64,000 nt of DNA from Acetobacter fallax (GCF_011516735.1 NZ_WOSX01000019.1:1-64000), one strand, 5' to 3'; counted from the first letter of the stretch, positions 37,301 to 46,657 are shown. Numbers and translations are program-made. The notes: generated by a model not told the origin, from the letters alone.

Positions 37301-37875
37301 AGCGTAATTTGTGCGGCCAGTGGCGCGATCTGGCCCGATGGCAGGCGGCCCAGCTCGGTTTCCGTCGCATCCTGCAACGCAAGCGACGCATCCGTATCTT
37401 CCAGCAACGTGAAATGCGGATTGATAGCGGCTTCCAGAGGGAAACGCCGCAGCAGCGACTGACAGAAAGCGTGAATCGTGCCAATCCGCATACCGCCCGG
37501 CAGATCAAGCACACGGGCGAACAGCGCGCGTGCCGGCACGCGCGCGGATGTCGGAACATGCAGATCGCGCAGGGCATGATCCAGTTCCGCATCCGGCAGC
37601 GTGACCCATCGGCCAAGCGTCCGTTGCAGACGGATCGCCATCTCCGCCGCCGCCGCTTTCGTGAAGGTCAGACACAGAATACGCGCGGGATCAGTGCCCG
37701 GAATAAGGGGAGCGGCAGGATCGTGAGGGTTCGGACGGGGCAGCATCAGACGCAGCAGCCGGTCGATGAGCAGCTTGGTTTTGCCGCTGCCGGCGGAGGC
37801 TGACACAAAAACGGACGCATTCGGGTCGGAGGCGATGTTCTGCTGGGCGCATGCCAGGTCGATGGCGTTCATCAT
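34336..37875 (-). CDS. addA: Double-strand break repair helicase-nuclease AddA
   Basis: Subunit of the AddAB complex that resects DNA ends for RecA. The ATG at 37875 overlaps the addB stop (ATGA), giving 1179 aa; the frame is open 10 codons further but without need. UvrD-type helicase motifs: Walker A SASAGSGKTKLL (about 25-36), the DEVQDTSRAQWRI box, AVGDYKQSIYGFQGADP, and VMTAHGAKGLQARLVILPDT. The C-terminal RecB-like nuclease has DRVLICDFKTNRRPP (DxK). Last gene of tsaE-addB-addA. Confidence 0.95.
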   Translation of the reverse strand: MMNAIDLACAQQNIASDPNASVFVSASAGSGKTKLLIDRLLRLMLPRPNPHDPAAPLIPGTDPARILCLTFTKAAAAEMAIRLQRTLGRWVTLPDAELDHALRDLHVPTSARVPARALFARVLDLPGGMRIGTIHAFCQSLLRRFPLEAAINPHFTLLEDTDASLALQDATETELGRLPSGQIAPLAAQITLTDFTGLLAELRSGGKAHNVLDLARSDPESLRARLLRGLGVAKAETTDPVRDACANIPDEKQLRDALRQVAGGASESVKRMAVAMLDWLAQQDDARAENWATWCGLFLTTKGEPRKKAGLNKKFSDGHEDVVATLENEAARILAVEETRRALALATLTLALLRTAAPVLDTYATGKGLRGQVEYDDLIIRTLGLLRDPGAAWVLYKLDGGIDHLLLDEVQDTSRAQWRIAGGLTEEFFTGEGAHERAQGPRTVFAVGDYKQSIYGFQGADPDAFHEWRRRFERRVRDAGEVWEEPSLTVSFRSTAPVLSLVDAVFGNPLAARGVSEPGQPMPRHESARPGQGGCAELWPLVPKDDGKEDDAETPASAGPWAAPTENAGQVSPQQRLADTLARRIAAELLKPAGPGERPLTPGDVLVLVPRRSAFVRALIRALKSVDVPVATLVRTGLADQTVVQDLMALCDALLLPQDDLTLACVLTSPLGGLTDDSLMALALDRQPRDDPEGRPEPLWTVLRERHAGRPDWSAAWTFLSALFRRVDYASPYRLLSEALGTHGGRARILARLGPEAAEPIDDLLSAALRFEEAHATSLQGFLHWLRHSNETVKREPDASGNAVRVMTAHGAKGLQARLVILPDTVGMPRSDSRLLWLPKEKGEPALPLFVPRSDASTDTTRVLREKLRVRAAEEYNRLLYVALTRASDRLIICGWEPRKLSEESWYARCVDGFSAAGAVSESFDQDWAGERLVIEERSSAPPKASAEIVLPSPPPLPVWMGQAPDWTPAPLPAEPALARPLSPSRPDEAMLGERPATRSPLDLAALTPNAAREAAFRRGTLVHALLQFLPDRPPADRTDIAYHWLLRPGNGLDEQESARLVARVIAVMENPVLAPLFAAGSRAEQRLAGIVGDSVIVGQVDRMQVLKDRVLICDFKTNRRPPASVDRIPVLYLRQMAAYRALLSSLYPGRSVECSLVWTETPVVMVIPGAVLDEHEIG

Positions 37876-40800
37876 TCGGCTCCGTCCTCTCGCGCCGTGC
37901 TCCACTCGGCAACACGCGCAAGCTGGGCATAATCCGCAAAGCGGGGCTCATTCCCCGGATGAGGGTGCGAGAGATAAGGCTGATCCGGCTGATCATAAGC
38001 CGTGACCCGCGCCCGAAGATTCTCCCAGGCCTCCGTGGCGAGTTCCGCGATGGTGCCGTCTTTCACTGTCACTGCTGCCTGCTCGCCGGGTTCGGCCCCG
38101 CCGGTAAGACGCCAGTAAAGCAGTTCCGTAACCGTGAGCGGCGCCGCGCCGTCCGGCCCGGCCGTCACCCCGGCAAACCCGCCCGCCGCGAGCATGGCCG
38201 CTTCAAGCGGAAGCTGCGGGTTCCAGCCCGCCACGACGGCGGTGTTCGACGGCACGCTTCCCGTTTTGTAATCGAGAATGGATGTGCTGCCATCGTCAAA
38301 GATATCAATGCGGTCAGCACGGCCGGTCAGGGAAAACGGACCGCCCGGCATATCGGTTATCGTCGCCCGACCCTTCGCTTCCGTCATGATGGTCCGTGGC
38401 ACAGCCTCCCGGCGGCGCACCGCCTCAGCCTCAGCGACCCAGCCCGCAATACGGATCAGACGGGGACGCCACCAGGCGGCGAGGGCAGGGCGCAGGCCGG
38501 CATCCTCAAGACTGGCCAGAAACACGTCCCGCAACCGGCTCGCGGCATTCGCCGGCCAGTTCGTGCCGTGCTCGCGAAACCAGACATCGAGCGCCCCGTG
38601 GACAAGGCTGCCATAATCCGACGCGTCAACCGACTGTTCGAGAGGATCAAGCGGTTTCAGCTTCAGAACATGACGGGCATAGATCGCATAAGGATCACGC
38701 ATCCACGTCTCGATTTCCGTGACACTCAGCCTGCGCGGGCGTCTGGCGACCGGCGGGCGCGGTGAGGGCGGCGTCGCGGCAACGGGCGCGCCATCCGGGC
38801 GATCAAGCTGTTTCAGCCAGGAAAGCGCCGGATGCTCCGGCAGGCTCTGGTCGCGCCCGGCAAGGAACGCATCAAGCCGGACAAGCCAGCGCGCCGGAAC
38901 AGCCGGCGCCCCCTCAAGCCGCCCCGGAGCCGACAGAACAACCTCGCCTGCCGCCGCAATGCAGGACGCGAAATCATGTGCAGCCTGCCCGATTGCCAGC
39001 TCCGGAGAGGGCAACCCGACGCGGGCACGCATCGGGCGACTCAGCCACGGCCCCGGATCGGTCGCAGGCGGCCAGACACTTTCGACAAGCCCCCCGAGAA
39101 TCATCAGATCAACCGTTTGCAGCCGCGCTTCCGTGAGCCCCCAGATAAACACGCGCGGATGCAGCGTGAGCATCGTCTCGCCACGTCCGCGCAGTGCATG
39201 ACGGGTCTGAATACGTTCCTCGGTCAGCACGGCGCAGAGCAGGCCATCCAGCACCGTCCATGGCTGCGCAGGCAGCACATCGCCCGAGGCCAGCAGGTCG
39301 GAAAGCTGATGCGCCAGTGCATTGCCGTCCTCTCCACGCCAGAGACGATCAGCGCCCGACATGTCATCGGTGGCGGTCAGAGCCTCCGCGGCCGTCAGCA
39401 GAGCGGTCAGCAGATCTGGCAACGGTCGCGCATCGCGCGCCGCGGCCAGAGCCGGAGCCAGGCAGCCTTCAAGACGATCGAGAAAAATATCGACCGGCTG
39501 CGGTTCATCCGGGCGATCCGCCGAAGCGCCAGGACGCAGCCCGGCACTGTCAGCCCGCATGTCCGCGACCCGCGCACGCAGACCGTCAAAACCGGGCGCC
39601 GGAGCCGGCCCGCGCAGCAGCAGACGTTCCAGAAGCCGGGCGGAAGCACGACAGGCGCCGGGAGTCGTGCCGCACGCCACCAGAGGATGTTTCAGCAACG
39701 CCAGCAGCGCGACCGGTGCGAGCGCCTGATCGATCGCCTGAGCAAGAAGACGCACCAGAACAGCCGGAGGCGTCGCAATCAGAAGCTCACCGGCACTGTC
39801 GTCAGCAAGAATATCCCACCGGGCAAGTTCGGCTGAAACCCGACCAGCCAGTCCGCGATCAGGCGTCACCAGCGCGACACGCACGCCCTCCTGTCCGATC
39901 GCGGCACGGAGCGCGAGCGCAATGGCTGCCGCTTCCTCCTGCTGATCTGTGGCCGTCAGACGCGTCAGACCGGCACAGTTCACACGGTCCTGATCCTGCG
40001 CCCAGTCACCGAGCGCGCTCGCCGGCAAAAGAGTGCGGGCTATCATCCTGGCGCGGTCCGCCAGCGCCGCGCGCGTGGCGCCCGCGCCCGGCAGAACCGA
40101 GGGCCACAGCGCCACGTCGTCCCGCCGCGCGTCAAGGCTGGCCAGCAACCGGGAGAGCCCGGCCTGCGGGTGGCCATCCGGCAATCCGGCGAAGGTGTCC
40201 TCATCCATTGAAAGATCGAGACCGGGAAGAACAAGGAGTCCGTTCGGGTGTCTGAGAATGCCGCGAAGCGCCTCCACTGTTGCCGGCAAAGCGTCCGTGA
40301 AACCCACCGCCCAGAGACGGCTGGTGGCATCCGTCGCGTTTTGCGCCCAGTAATCGCCCTGCGCTTTCAGCAGCGCGACCTGGCGCGCGACAGGGTTCAT
40401 CAGTCCCTGTTCGCGCAGCCAGTCCGGCCACACGGCGGTAACAATGCCCAGGAATCGCAGCGTCACCTGCCAGTGCGCCGCGAACCCCTCATCCACGGCA
40501 TCCGGCAGCACCGTCCTGAGATCAACACCCGCCCACTCCGCTTCATCCATCAGATCCGCCAGCGCCCGCGCCAGCGGCCAGGCCTGATCGAGCATGGGGC
40601 GCGTGCCAAAAGCTTCCCCGGCCTGCAACACCAGGCATGTCAGCACGGCCAGACGCCGCATCGGCGGAACAGCAGGGGGCAGCAACAGGCTTTCAGGGCT
40701 GGCGAGTGCCGTTTCCGCCTCATCGAGGCCCCCGATGGGAACAATGCGTGGCAACAGAATGGCGCGACCATCGGCATGACGAAGAAAAGCCTCAGTCAGT

Positions 40801-40949
40801 GCCCGCGCGGCACGCCGGCCAGGCAGTACAAGTGTGCCATCACCCGTCCGCTCCGGATCGTCTTCCACACCGGCAGTCCAGCGGGCGGCAATTTCGTCAA
40901 GAAAGCAAAGATGGGCGGGGATCGTCGCCAGAGGGATCACATGGCTCAT
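37872..40949 (-). CDS. addB: Double-strand break repair protein AddB
   Basis: Partner of AddA; 1025 aa, the size of alphaproteobacterial AddB. The N-terminal half is a degenerate UvrD-type helicase (TLVLPGRRAARALTEAFL in place of a good Walker A). The C-terminal PD-(D/E)XK nuclease holds GRADRIDIFDDGSTSILDYK. Starts and stops overlap tsaE and addA by 4 nt each, so the three are translationally coupled. Confidence 0.93.
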   Translation of the reverse strand: MSHVIPLATIPAHLCFLDEIAARWTAGVEDDPERTGDGTLVLPGRRAARALTEAFLRHADGRAILLPRIVPIGGLDEAETALASPESLLLPPAVPPMRRLAVLTCLVLQAGEAFGTRPMLDQAWPLARALADLMDEAEWAGVDLRTVLPDAVDEGFAAHWQVTLRFLGIVTAVWPDWLREQGLMNPVARQVALLKAQGDYWAQNATDATSRLWAVGFTDALPATVEALRGILRHPNGLLVLPGLDLSMDEDTFAGLPDGHPQAGLSRLLASLDARRDDVALWPSVLPGAGATRAALADRARMIARTLLPASALGDWAQDQDRVNCAGLTRLTATDQQEEAAAIALALRAAIGQEGVRVALVTPDRGLAGRVSAELARWDILADDSAGELLIATPPAVLVRLLAQAIDQALAPVALLALLKHPLVACGTTPGACRASARLLERLLLRGPAPAPGFDGLRARVADMRADSAGLRPGASADRPDEPQPVDIFLDRLEGCLAPALAAARDARPLPDLLTALLTAAEALTATDDMSGADRLWRGEDGNALAHQLSDLLASGDVLPAQPWTVLDGLLCAVLTEERIQTRHALRGRGETMLTLHPRVFIWGLTEARLQTVDLMILGGLVESVWPPATDPGPWLSRPMRARVGLPSPELAIGQAAHDFASCIAAAGEVVLSAPGRLEGAPAVPARWLVRLDAFLAGRDQSLPEHPALSWLKQLDRPDGAPVAATPPSPRPPVARRPRRLSVTEIETWMRDPYAIYARHVLKLKPLDPLEQSVDASDYGSLVHGALDVWFREHGTNWPANAASRLRDVFLASLEDAGLRPALAAWWRPRLIRIAGWVAEAEAVRRREAVPRTIMTEAKGRATITDMPGGPFSLTGRADRIDIFDDGSTSILDYKTGSVPSNTAVVAGWNPQLPLEAAMLAAGGFAGVTAGPDGAAPLTVTELLYWRLTGGAEPGEQAAVTVKDGTIAELATEAWENLRARVTAYDQPDQPYLSHPHPGNEPRFADYAQLARVAEWSTAREDGAE

Positions 40950-41446
40950 ATCGTGGACACTCCGTCTGTCAGCAGGCCACCAAGCCGGTCCGGCCAGCCG
41001 CTCAGAGTGGCGATCCGGGGCACATCGTCTCTGTCATGATGATCCTCTGCGACGAAGGCATCCGTCGCGAGGGCAATACACAGGGCATCCGGCGGCGTCA
41101 TATCCTCAAGCCGCTCAGGCCATTCCACCAGCACCACCCCGTTCCTGGCATCATCCCAGCCCAGTTCTTCCAGCGCCCCGGGACCATCAAGGCGCCAGAG
41201 ATCGAAATGAGCCACCGGCGCAACAGGTGCGTCGTAGGTCTGCACGAGCGTGAAGGTAGGGCTGGGCACATCCAGCGCGGGGTCCAGACAAAGCCGGCGA
41301 AGAAACGCGCGCGCGAATACACTCTTTCCCGCGCCGAGTGGTCCCGAGAGGAGAATCGCATCTCCCGGCCGGGTGGCCCGTGCGACGGTGGCGGCAAGGC
41401 ATTCCGTATCGGCGCGGGTCTGAAGCCTTAATGTGATGGCGGTCAT
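40946..41446 (-). CDS. tsaE: tRNA threonylcarbamoyladenosine biosynthesis ATPase TsaE
   Basis: P-loop ATPase that, with TsaB and TsaD, makes t6A37 on tRNAs. 166 aa. Walker A GPLGAGKSVFARAFLR, then SPTFTLVQTYDA and HFDLWRL, match the family; the C-terminus is VLVEWPERLEDM. First gene of the tsaE-addB-addA unit, with a 4-nt overlap to addB. The pairing with addAB is common in Rhodospirillales but functionally unexplained. Confidence 0.93.
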   Translation of the reverse strand: MTAITLRLQTRADTECLAATVARATRPGDAILLSGPLGAGKSVFARAFLRRLCLDPALDVPSPTFTLVQTYDAPVAPVAHFDLWRLDGPGALEELGWDDARNGVVLVEWPERLEDMTPPDALCIALATDAFVAEDHHDRDDVPRIATLSGWPDRLGGLLTDGVSTI

Positions 41447-41542
41447 GCGCGGTCTGTCCCGGTCGGGCCTGTGTCAGAAGTTGTTACGTTTACCCCTGTT
41501 AGCTGTCACGAGCGAGTTTGACAGGATGATTATGAGGACCAG

Positions 41543-41971
41543 CTATTCCTGCTTGTGAAAGCGACGGGCGGAAAGATCGTCCAGCGCGTTCTGTTCCTGC
41601 CTGTCCCGCCGCGCCTGTTCTTCCTGAGCGCGGGCCTCAGCCAGCTTCTCCGCGACTTCCAGCGCCGCACGGGCCATGTTCACGCGGGTGCGGGAAGACT
41701 GAACGCCGGTGGCCGCATCCTGCTCAAGCTTTCTGGCCCGTTCGAGCGCGGCACGCCCGATAGGGAGCCAGCGGGAATACGTCTCCACCGTCCGGTCATC
41801 CGCCGAAAGATCGAGAGCGATATCACGCTCATTGACCATATTCTGTTCCGCGGTTTTCACCGCCTCCGCCGCCATCATGGCCTGCGCGAGCGCTTCGGAA
41901 AGCAGGCGTTTCGCTTCGTCGAGTTCCTGACGTCTCAGACGAAGAAGCGAGTCGAGAGGGGAACGAGGCAT
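41543..41971 (-). CDS. fliJ: FliJ-like flagellar export coiled-coil protein
   Basis: 142 aa, almost wholly helical with heptads from 5 to 125 (LDSLLRLRRQELDEAKRLLS; RARKLEQDAATGVQSSRTRV; EEQARRDRQEQNALDDLSAR). Length and position fit FliJ, the stalk of the flagellar export ATPase. It follows fliI by 60 nt on the same strand. Sequence similarity is low, as for all FliJ proteins, so the call rests largely on context. Confidence 0.7.
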   Translation of the reverse strand: MPRSPLDSLLRLRRQELDEAKRLLSEALAQAMMAAEAVKTAEQNMVNERDIALDLSADDRTVETYSRWLPIGRAALERARKLEQDAATGVQSSRTRVNMARAALEVAEKLAEARAQEEQARRDRQEQNALDDLSARRFHKQE

Positions 41972-42031
41972 GATGTCTGTCCTGTCAGGAAATAATTCGG
42001 GTCCGGGGCCGGAAAAAGGTCAGGCGAAAAA

Positions 42032-43432
42032 TTATCCGGTGGCTGATGGATCTTCAGGGATCGGTGTCTCATCGAGTGCGTCTCTGAGTGCCGCAAAACT
42101 TTCCGGCAGCCGGGCGCAGTCATGCTTGCCCTGCGACAGGACCGCTTCGATGGCAGGCTGCAACCGGATGGCCTCGTCGACTTTGGGATCAGCGCCGGCG
42201 CGATAAGCGCCGAGGCGGATCATGTCGGCCATATCGGCATACGTGGCGAGAATGGCGCGGGAACGGCGGGTGAGGGCATTTTCATCGGCGGAATTACAGC
42301 CAGGCACGGTGCGTGACAGCGAGCGGAGAACATCAATCGCCGGATACCGTCCTCCTTCCGCGATACGCCGGTCCATCACAACGTGACCATCAAGAATGCC
42401 TCTTACGGCATCGGCGATGGGCTCGTTCTGGTCGTCACCCTCCACCAGTACCGAGAAAAGCGCGGAAATCTGACCAGCCGAACCATCCGGCCTGACAAGA
42501 CCCGGGCCTGCCCGTTCAAGCAGTCGCGGAAGTTCAGCGAACACCGAAGGCGGATAACCCCGCGTGGCAGGCGGTTCGCCCATGGAAAGACCAATTTCGC
42601 GCAGCGCCTGGCAGAAGCGTGTGACACTGTCCATGAGAAGCAGCGCCGATTTGCCCTGGTCACTGAAATATTCGGCCACGGTCAGCGCCGCGTAAGCCGC
42701 TTCCCGTCGCATCAGCGGCGGAGAGTCAGACGTCGCCACCACCACAACGGAACGCGCAAGCCCTTCCGGTCCGAGGTCATCCTCGACAAACTCCCGGACC
42801 TCGCGTCCCCGCTCACCCACCAGCGAGATCACAGCGACATCGCAGGCCGTATTCCGGGCCAGCATCGACATCAGGGTGGATTTCCCTACGCCGGATCCGG
42901 CGAACAGCCCGAGTCTCTGGCCTTCGCGGCAGGTCGTGAAAAGATTCATGGCCCGCACGCCAAGATCAATGCGCGGACCCAGGCGACCGCGCAGGGTCGC
43001 CTCCGGGGGCGACGAGCGGACAGACCGGGTCCTATCGCCCTGCGGCAGCGGCCCTTTCCCATCAATCGGGCGGCCGAGCGGGTCAATGATACGCCCGACC
43101 CATGCATCGGAAACCCGCAGACTACCACCAGGTTTTGGCGCGGAAGGACCAATAAAGAGCGGAAACCGCACCTCGCTGCCGCTGCCGATCCCGTCAAGGC
43201 TGCCAAATGTCATGGCACGGGCAACCGTGCCGGAAAATCCGATGATTTCCGCCGGAACCTCCGTGCCATCCCGTTTCATCAGCGTAATGCGGTCGCCAAC
43301 CGATGCGAGTCCGCCGAGCCCGGAAACCGTCACGGCAAGCCCCGATACACCCGTAATACGTGCAGTCGCGGTCGCGGCGGGAATACACGCACAGGTTGCT
43401 GAAAGCTGTTCCATAAGGTCGAGAGCCATCAC
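42032..43432 (-). CDS. fliI: Flagellar protein export ATPase FliI
   Basis: Hexameric ATPase of the flagellar type III export apparatus. 466 aa. Walker A GSGVGKST at 179-186, the GERGREVREFVEDDLG block and Walker B LLLMDSVTRFCQALREI are typical. The protein begins directly with the N-terminal beta-barrel region (TATARITGVSGLAVTVSGLG). Divergent from ctrA across 138 bp, in which CtrA-like half sites occur. Confidence 0.95.
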   Translation of the reverse strand: MMALDLMEQLSATCACIPAATATARITGVSGLAVTVSGLGGLASVGDRITLMKRDGTEVPAEIIGFSGTVARAMTFGSLDGIGSGSEVRFPLFIGPSAPKPGGSLRVSDAWVGRIIDPLGRPIDGKGPLPQGDRTRSVRSSPPEATLRGRLGPRIDLGVRAMNLFTTCREGQRLGLFAGSGVGKSTLMSMLARNTACDVAVISLVGERGREVREFVEDDLGPEGLARSVVVVATSDSPPLMRREAAYAALTVAEYFSDQGKSALLLMDSVTRFCQALREIGLSMGEPPATRGYPPSVFAELPRLLERAGPGLVRPDGSAGQISALFSVLVEGDDQNEPIADAVRGILDGHVVMDRRIAEGGRYPAIDVLRSLSRTVPGCNSADENALTRRSRAILATYADMADMIRLGAYRAGADPKVDEAIRLQPAIEAVLSQGKHDCARLPESFAALRDALDETPIPEDPSATG

Positions 43433-43491
43433 AATCCCTGAATAAATAAGATTATTGCGCGCGTAAGATCAAAAATCATACATTTTCCGTT

Positions 43492-43507
43492 TTAATAACG
43501 AGTTTAA
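43492..43507. promoter_or_regulatory. Possible CtrA-binding element between fliI and ctrA
   Basis: TTAATAACGAGTTTAA contains TTAA half sites separated by 8 bases (7 if the second is read as TTTA). The Caulobacter CtrA consensus is TTAA-N7-TTAA. Position between fliI and ctrA would suit control of both. The surrounding 60 bp are AT-rich, so chance is possible. Confidence 0.4.
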
Positions 43508-43570
43508 AAATTCTTTATACACGCTTTACGTGATATTTTCGTAGACGCTTACAACCCAAGGTGGTAACTA

Positions 43571-44362
43571 ATGGTCAACAACAAACCGGGGGTTACTCAG
43601 ATGCGTGTTCTGCTCGTCGAAGATGATATGGCAGCGGTGAATGAAATCACCCAGATCATGAAAGGCGCCGGATTTACTGTCGATCACGTTGGCAGTGGCG
43701 AAGAGGCGGTCGAGATGCTCCGCCATTATGATTACGATCTCGCTGTCCTGGAGCTGATGCTTCCGGATCTGGAGGGATACGAGGTGGTCCGCCGCGTCCG
43801 TGCGGCCCGCGTTTCGACACCGATCGTCGTTCTCTCCGGTCTGACCCGCCCGCAGGCCAAGGTGAAGGCATTCTCCGTCGGCGCGGACGATTATCTGACC
43901 AAGCCCTTCGATCCCGAGGAACTGGTGGCGCGCATGCAGGCGATCCTGCGTCGTTCCAAAGGTTTCAGTGAGCCGACATTGCGGGTCGGTCCGCTCGAAC
44001 TGAGCCTCGACAGCCGCGAGGTGACGGTCAGCAACGTCCCCGTTCATCTGACGGGCAAGGAATATGCAATTCTTGAACTGCTCGTGCTGCGCAAGGGGAT
44101 GGTCCTGACCAAGGATGCGTTCCTGAACCATCTATATGGCGGTATGGATGAACCGGAGATGAAGATCATCGACGTTTTCATCTGCAAACTGCGTAAGAAA
44201 CTGCAGGTCGTCGGAGCCGGAAACCTGATCACGACCGTCTGGGGCCGCGGTTACATGCTGCGCGAGCAGATCCAGCGTGCGGATGTGTCTGTCGCTGATG
44301 AGGTCGCGGAAGAGGCTCCGGTCAAAGCTGTCCGGGCCGCTCACTCACAGGTCGCTGCCTGA
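43571..44362 (+). CDS. ctrA: CtrA-type cell-cycle response regulator with Glu at the phosphorylation site
   Basis: OmpR-class DNA-binding regulator, 263 aa from ATG 43571 (AAGGTGG six bases upstream); the homologous start is Met11 at 43601. The receiver keeps the acidic pocket (LLVEDD), the switch Ser (VVLSG) and Lys (YLTKPF). The phosphoacceptor position reads YDYDLAVLELMLPD: Glu instead of the Asp of LLDLNLPD, i.e. residue 51 in Caulobacter numbering (61 here). The DNA-binding half is very close to CtrA: VHLTGKEYAILELLVLRKGM, NHLYGGMDEPEMKIIDVFIC, VWGRGYML. A glutamate there should mimic phosphorylation. Confidence 0.93.
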   Translation: MVNNKPGVTQMRVLLVEDDMAAVNEITQIMKGAGFTVDHVGSGEEAVEMLRHYDYDLAVLELMLPDLEGYEVVRRVRAARVSTPIVVLSGLTRPQAKVKAFSVGADDYLTKPFDPEELVARMQAILRRSKGFSEPTLRVGPLELSLDSREVTVSNVPVHLTGKEYAILELLVLRKGMVLTKDAFLNHLYGGMDEPEMKIIDVFICKLRKKLQVVGAGNLITTVWGRGYMLREQIQRADVSVADEVAEEAPVKAVRAAHSQVAA

Positions 44363-44367
44363 GAGCG

Positions 44368-45183
44368 TCAGAGCGTCTGTTGTTCCGGTCCGTCTGAAGG
44401 CATCGTCACGGTGTGATTCAGCGGGCCGGCCCCCGCTCCAAATCCAGGAGCCGCCACAATGGCAGCTCTGAGATAGAGACGGGCCTCCATCACAGCATCC
44501 CGTAATGGCCGCCCCTGAGCCAGCAGGGTCGCGATCGCGCCGGACAAGGTGCATCCGGTGCCATGCGTATGCCGCGTCTCAATGCGTTCAGCCGTAAAGG
44601 TCTCAACGCTGTCACAGGTAACGAGAACATCAGTCAGGCGCGAGCCCGGCAGATGCCCCCCCTTTAGCAGGACCGCCGGCGCACCGTTCTGATGCAAGGC
44701 TTTCGCCGCCGCGATCATCTCGTCTTCACCGGAAATCCGACTACCCAGCAGGGCCTCCGCTTCAGGCAGATTCGGTGTGAGAAGCGTGCTGACGGGAATT
44801 AATATCTCCGACAGCGCCGCAATCGCGTCCGGTTTCAGAAGAAGCGCCCCGCCTTTCGCGACCATCACCGGATCAAGCACAAACGGTACTTTCCGGTAGC
44901 CGGAAATTTCTTCTGCTACCACCGCGATATTATCCGCGTGCCCAAGCATGCCGGTTTTAAAGGCATCTGTCCCGATGTCTTCAAGAACACACCGGATCTG
45001 GCTGCGCAGAAACTCCGCCGGAATATCCAGCACACCGAACACACCCAGCGTGTTCTGCGCCGTTACCGCAGTGATCGCCGTCGTCGCGAATCCGCCCAGC
45101 ACCGTAATGGTTTTGATGTCAGCCTGAATGCCGGCGCCTCCGCCGGAATCGCTGCCAGCAATGCTGAGCACCCGTCCGCGCAC
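44368..45183 (-). CDS. thiD: Hydroxymethylpyrimidine / phosphomethylpyrimidine kinase
   Basis: Phosphorylates HMP and HMP-P in thiamine synthesis. 271 aa with a GTG start at 45183. Ribokinase-like fold: IAGSDSGGGAGIQADIKT, VLDPVMVAKGG, the ATP-site HTHGTGCTLSGAIATLLA and the central LTPNLPEAEALLG. It starts 3 nt after the glmM stop and ends 5 nt from ctrA (convergent). Co-transcription with glmM is likely. Confidence 0.93.
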   Translation of the reverse strand: MRGRVLSIAGSDSGGGAGIQADIKTITVLGGFATTAITAVTAQNTLGVFGVLDIPAEFLRSQIRCVLEDIGTDAFKTGMLGHADNIAVVAEEISGYRKVPFVLDPVMVAKGGALLLKPDAIAALSEILIPVSTLLTPNLPEAEALLGSRISGEDEMIAAAKALHQNGAPAVLLKGGHLPGSRLTDVLVTCDSVETFTAERIETRHTHGTGCTLSGAIATLLAQGRPLRDAVMEARLYLRAAIVAAPGFGAGAGPLNHTVTMPSDGPEQQTL

Positions 45184-45186
45184 GGA

Positions 45187-46545
45187 TCAGGCCGGCTCGT
45201 GAACAGCACGGATGGCCGCACACATGTCCTCGACAGCATTTTCAACCGTGTCCGGATCTTCGGCTTCAACCATCACGCGCACGAGCGGCTCAGTCCCGCT
45301 CTCCCGCAACACCAGCCGCCCGCGCTTGCCAAGCCGCGCCTCAATTTCCGCGCGGGCGGTCGAAACGGCCGGTACCCGCAGCGGGCTCGGTCCGGAAAAA
45401 CGGATATTCCGGAGTGTCTGCGGATAAGGCGAAAACACGCTGCACACTTCGCTTGCCGGCCGGCCATCTCCGATCAGAACGGCAAGAACCTGCAATGCGG
45501 CGAGCAGACCGTCTCCTGTCGTGGCAAAATCCGACAACACCACATGCCCGGACTGCTCGCCACCAACATTGGCACCGTTTTCACGCATGCGCTCCACAAC
45601 ATAGCGGTCCCCGACGGCGGTCCGCTCCAGCGTGAGGTCAAGTGAGGCCAGAAAGCGCTCAAGCCCCATATTGGACATGACCGTCGTCACAATCGACGAT
45701 GTCGCGAGACGACCGCTCGCCGCCCATGAACGGGCAATCAGGCCGATGATCTGGTCGCCATCAATGAGCTTGCCCGTCTCGTCAGCCAGCAGCATCCGGT
45801 CCGCATCGCCATCAAGAGCAATGCCCAGATGAGCGCCATGCTCCACCACCGCCCGGCAAAGCGCCTCCGGGTGAGTCGAGCCGCAATTCTCATTGATATT
45901 AACGCCATCGGGCTCGCAGCCGAGACGGATGACCTCCGCGCCAAGCTCCCACAACGCCGTCGGCGCAACCCGATAGGCCGCGCCATTTGCGCAGTCGATG
46001 ACAATTTTCAGCCCGTCGAGACGGCACCCGCGCGGAAAGGACGCCTTGGCATGTTCGACATAGCGCCCGGCCGCGTCATTCAGCCGCGTCGCCCGGCCAA
46101 TTTCGGCTGGCGCCGCGAGGCGCCCCGACAGATCGGCCATCATCAGGCCCTCGATCGAGGCTTCTTCCTGATCGGAAAGCTTAAAGCCATCGGGGCCGAA
46201 AAGTTTAATCCCGTTATCGCTGAACGGATTGTGGGACGCTGAAATCATTACGCCGAGATCGGCCCGAAGAGAGCGGGTCAGCATCGCGATCGCAGGCGTC
46301 GGCATGGGGCCGACAAGAGTCACATCCATTCCCGCGGAGAGAAAGCCGGCAACAAGCGCACATTCAATCATGTAGCCGGAGAGGCGTGTGTCCTTGCCAA
46401 CCAGAACCTTGTGCCGGTGATTGCCGCGCATAAAATGGAGACCGGCAGCCTGTCCGAGTTTCTGCGAGACCTCGACCGTCATGGGGTGAGCGTTGGCCGT
46501 CCCGCGTATGCCATCTGTCCCGAAAAAATGCCGTGTCGTGCTCAT
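45187..46545 (-). CDS. glmM: Phosphoglucosamine mutase
   Basis: Converts glucosamine-6-P to glucosamine-1-P for peptidoglycan and LPS. 452 aa. N-terminus [14 protein letters not shown], active serine in [20 protein letters not shown], metal loop [14 protein letters not shown] and phosphate-binding loop [15 protein letters not shown] are all intact. Upstream of thiD with 3 nt between. Confidence 0.97.
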   Translation of the reverse strand: MSTTRHFFGTDGIRGTANAHPMTVEVSQKLGQAAGLHFMRGNHRHKVLVGKDTRLSGYMIECALVAGFLSAGMDVTLVGPMPTPAIAMLTRSLRADLGVMISASHNPFSDNGIKLFGPDGFKLSDQEEASIEGLMMADLSGRLAAPAEIGRATRLNDAAGRYVEHAKASFPRGCRLDGLKIVIDCANGAAYRVAPTALWELGAEVIRLGCEPDGVNINENCGSTHPEALCRAVVEHGAHLGIALDGDADRMLLADETGKLIDGDQIIGLIARSWAASGRLATSSIVTTVMSNMGLERFLASLDLTLERTAVGDRYVVERMRENGANVGGEQSGHVVLSDFATTGDGLLAALQVLAVLIGDGRPASEVCSVFSPYPQTLRNIRFSGPSPLRVPAVSTARAEIEARLGKRGRLVLRESGTEPLVRVMVEAEDPDTVENAVEDMCAAIRAVHEPA

Positions 46546-46657
46546 GTCGCGCCTGATAATTGTTCGTGCACGGAAACAAAAAGACTGTTCCGCGCACTTT
46601 GCCTGTAACGCCCCTCATAGCCGCCCGGCGCGCGGCATTCCAGAGCCGGCGTGCCCG

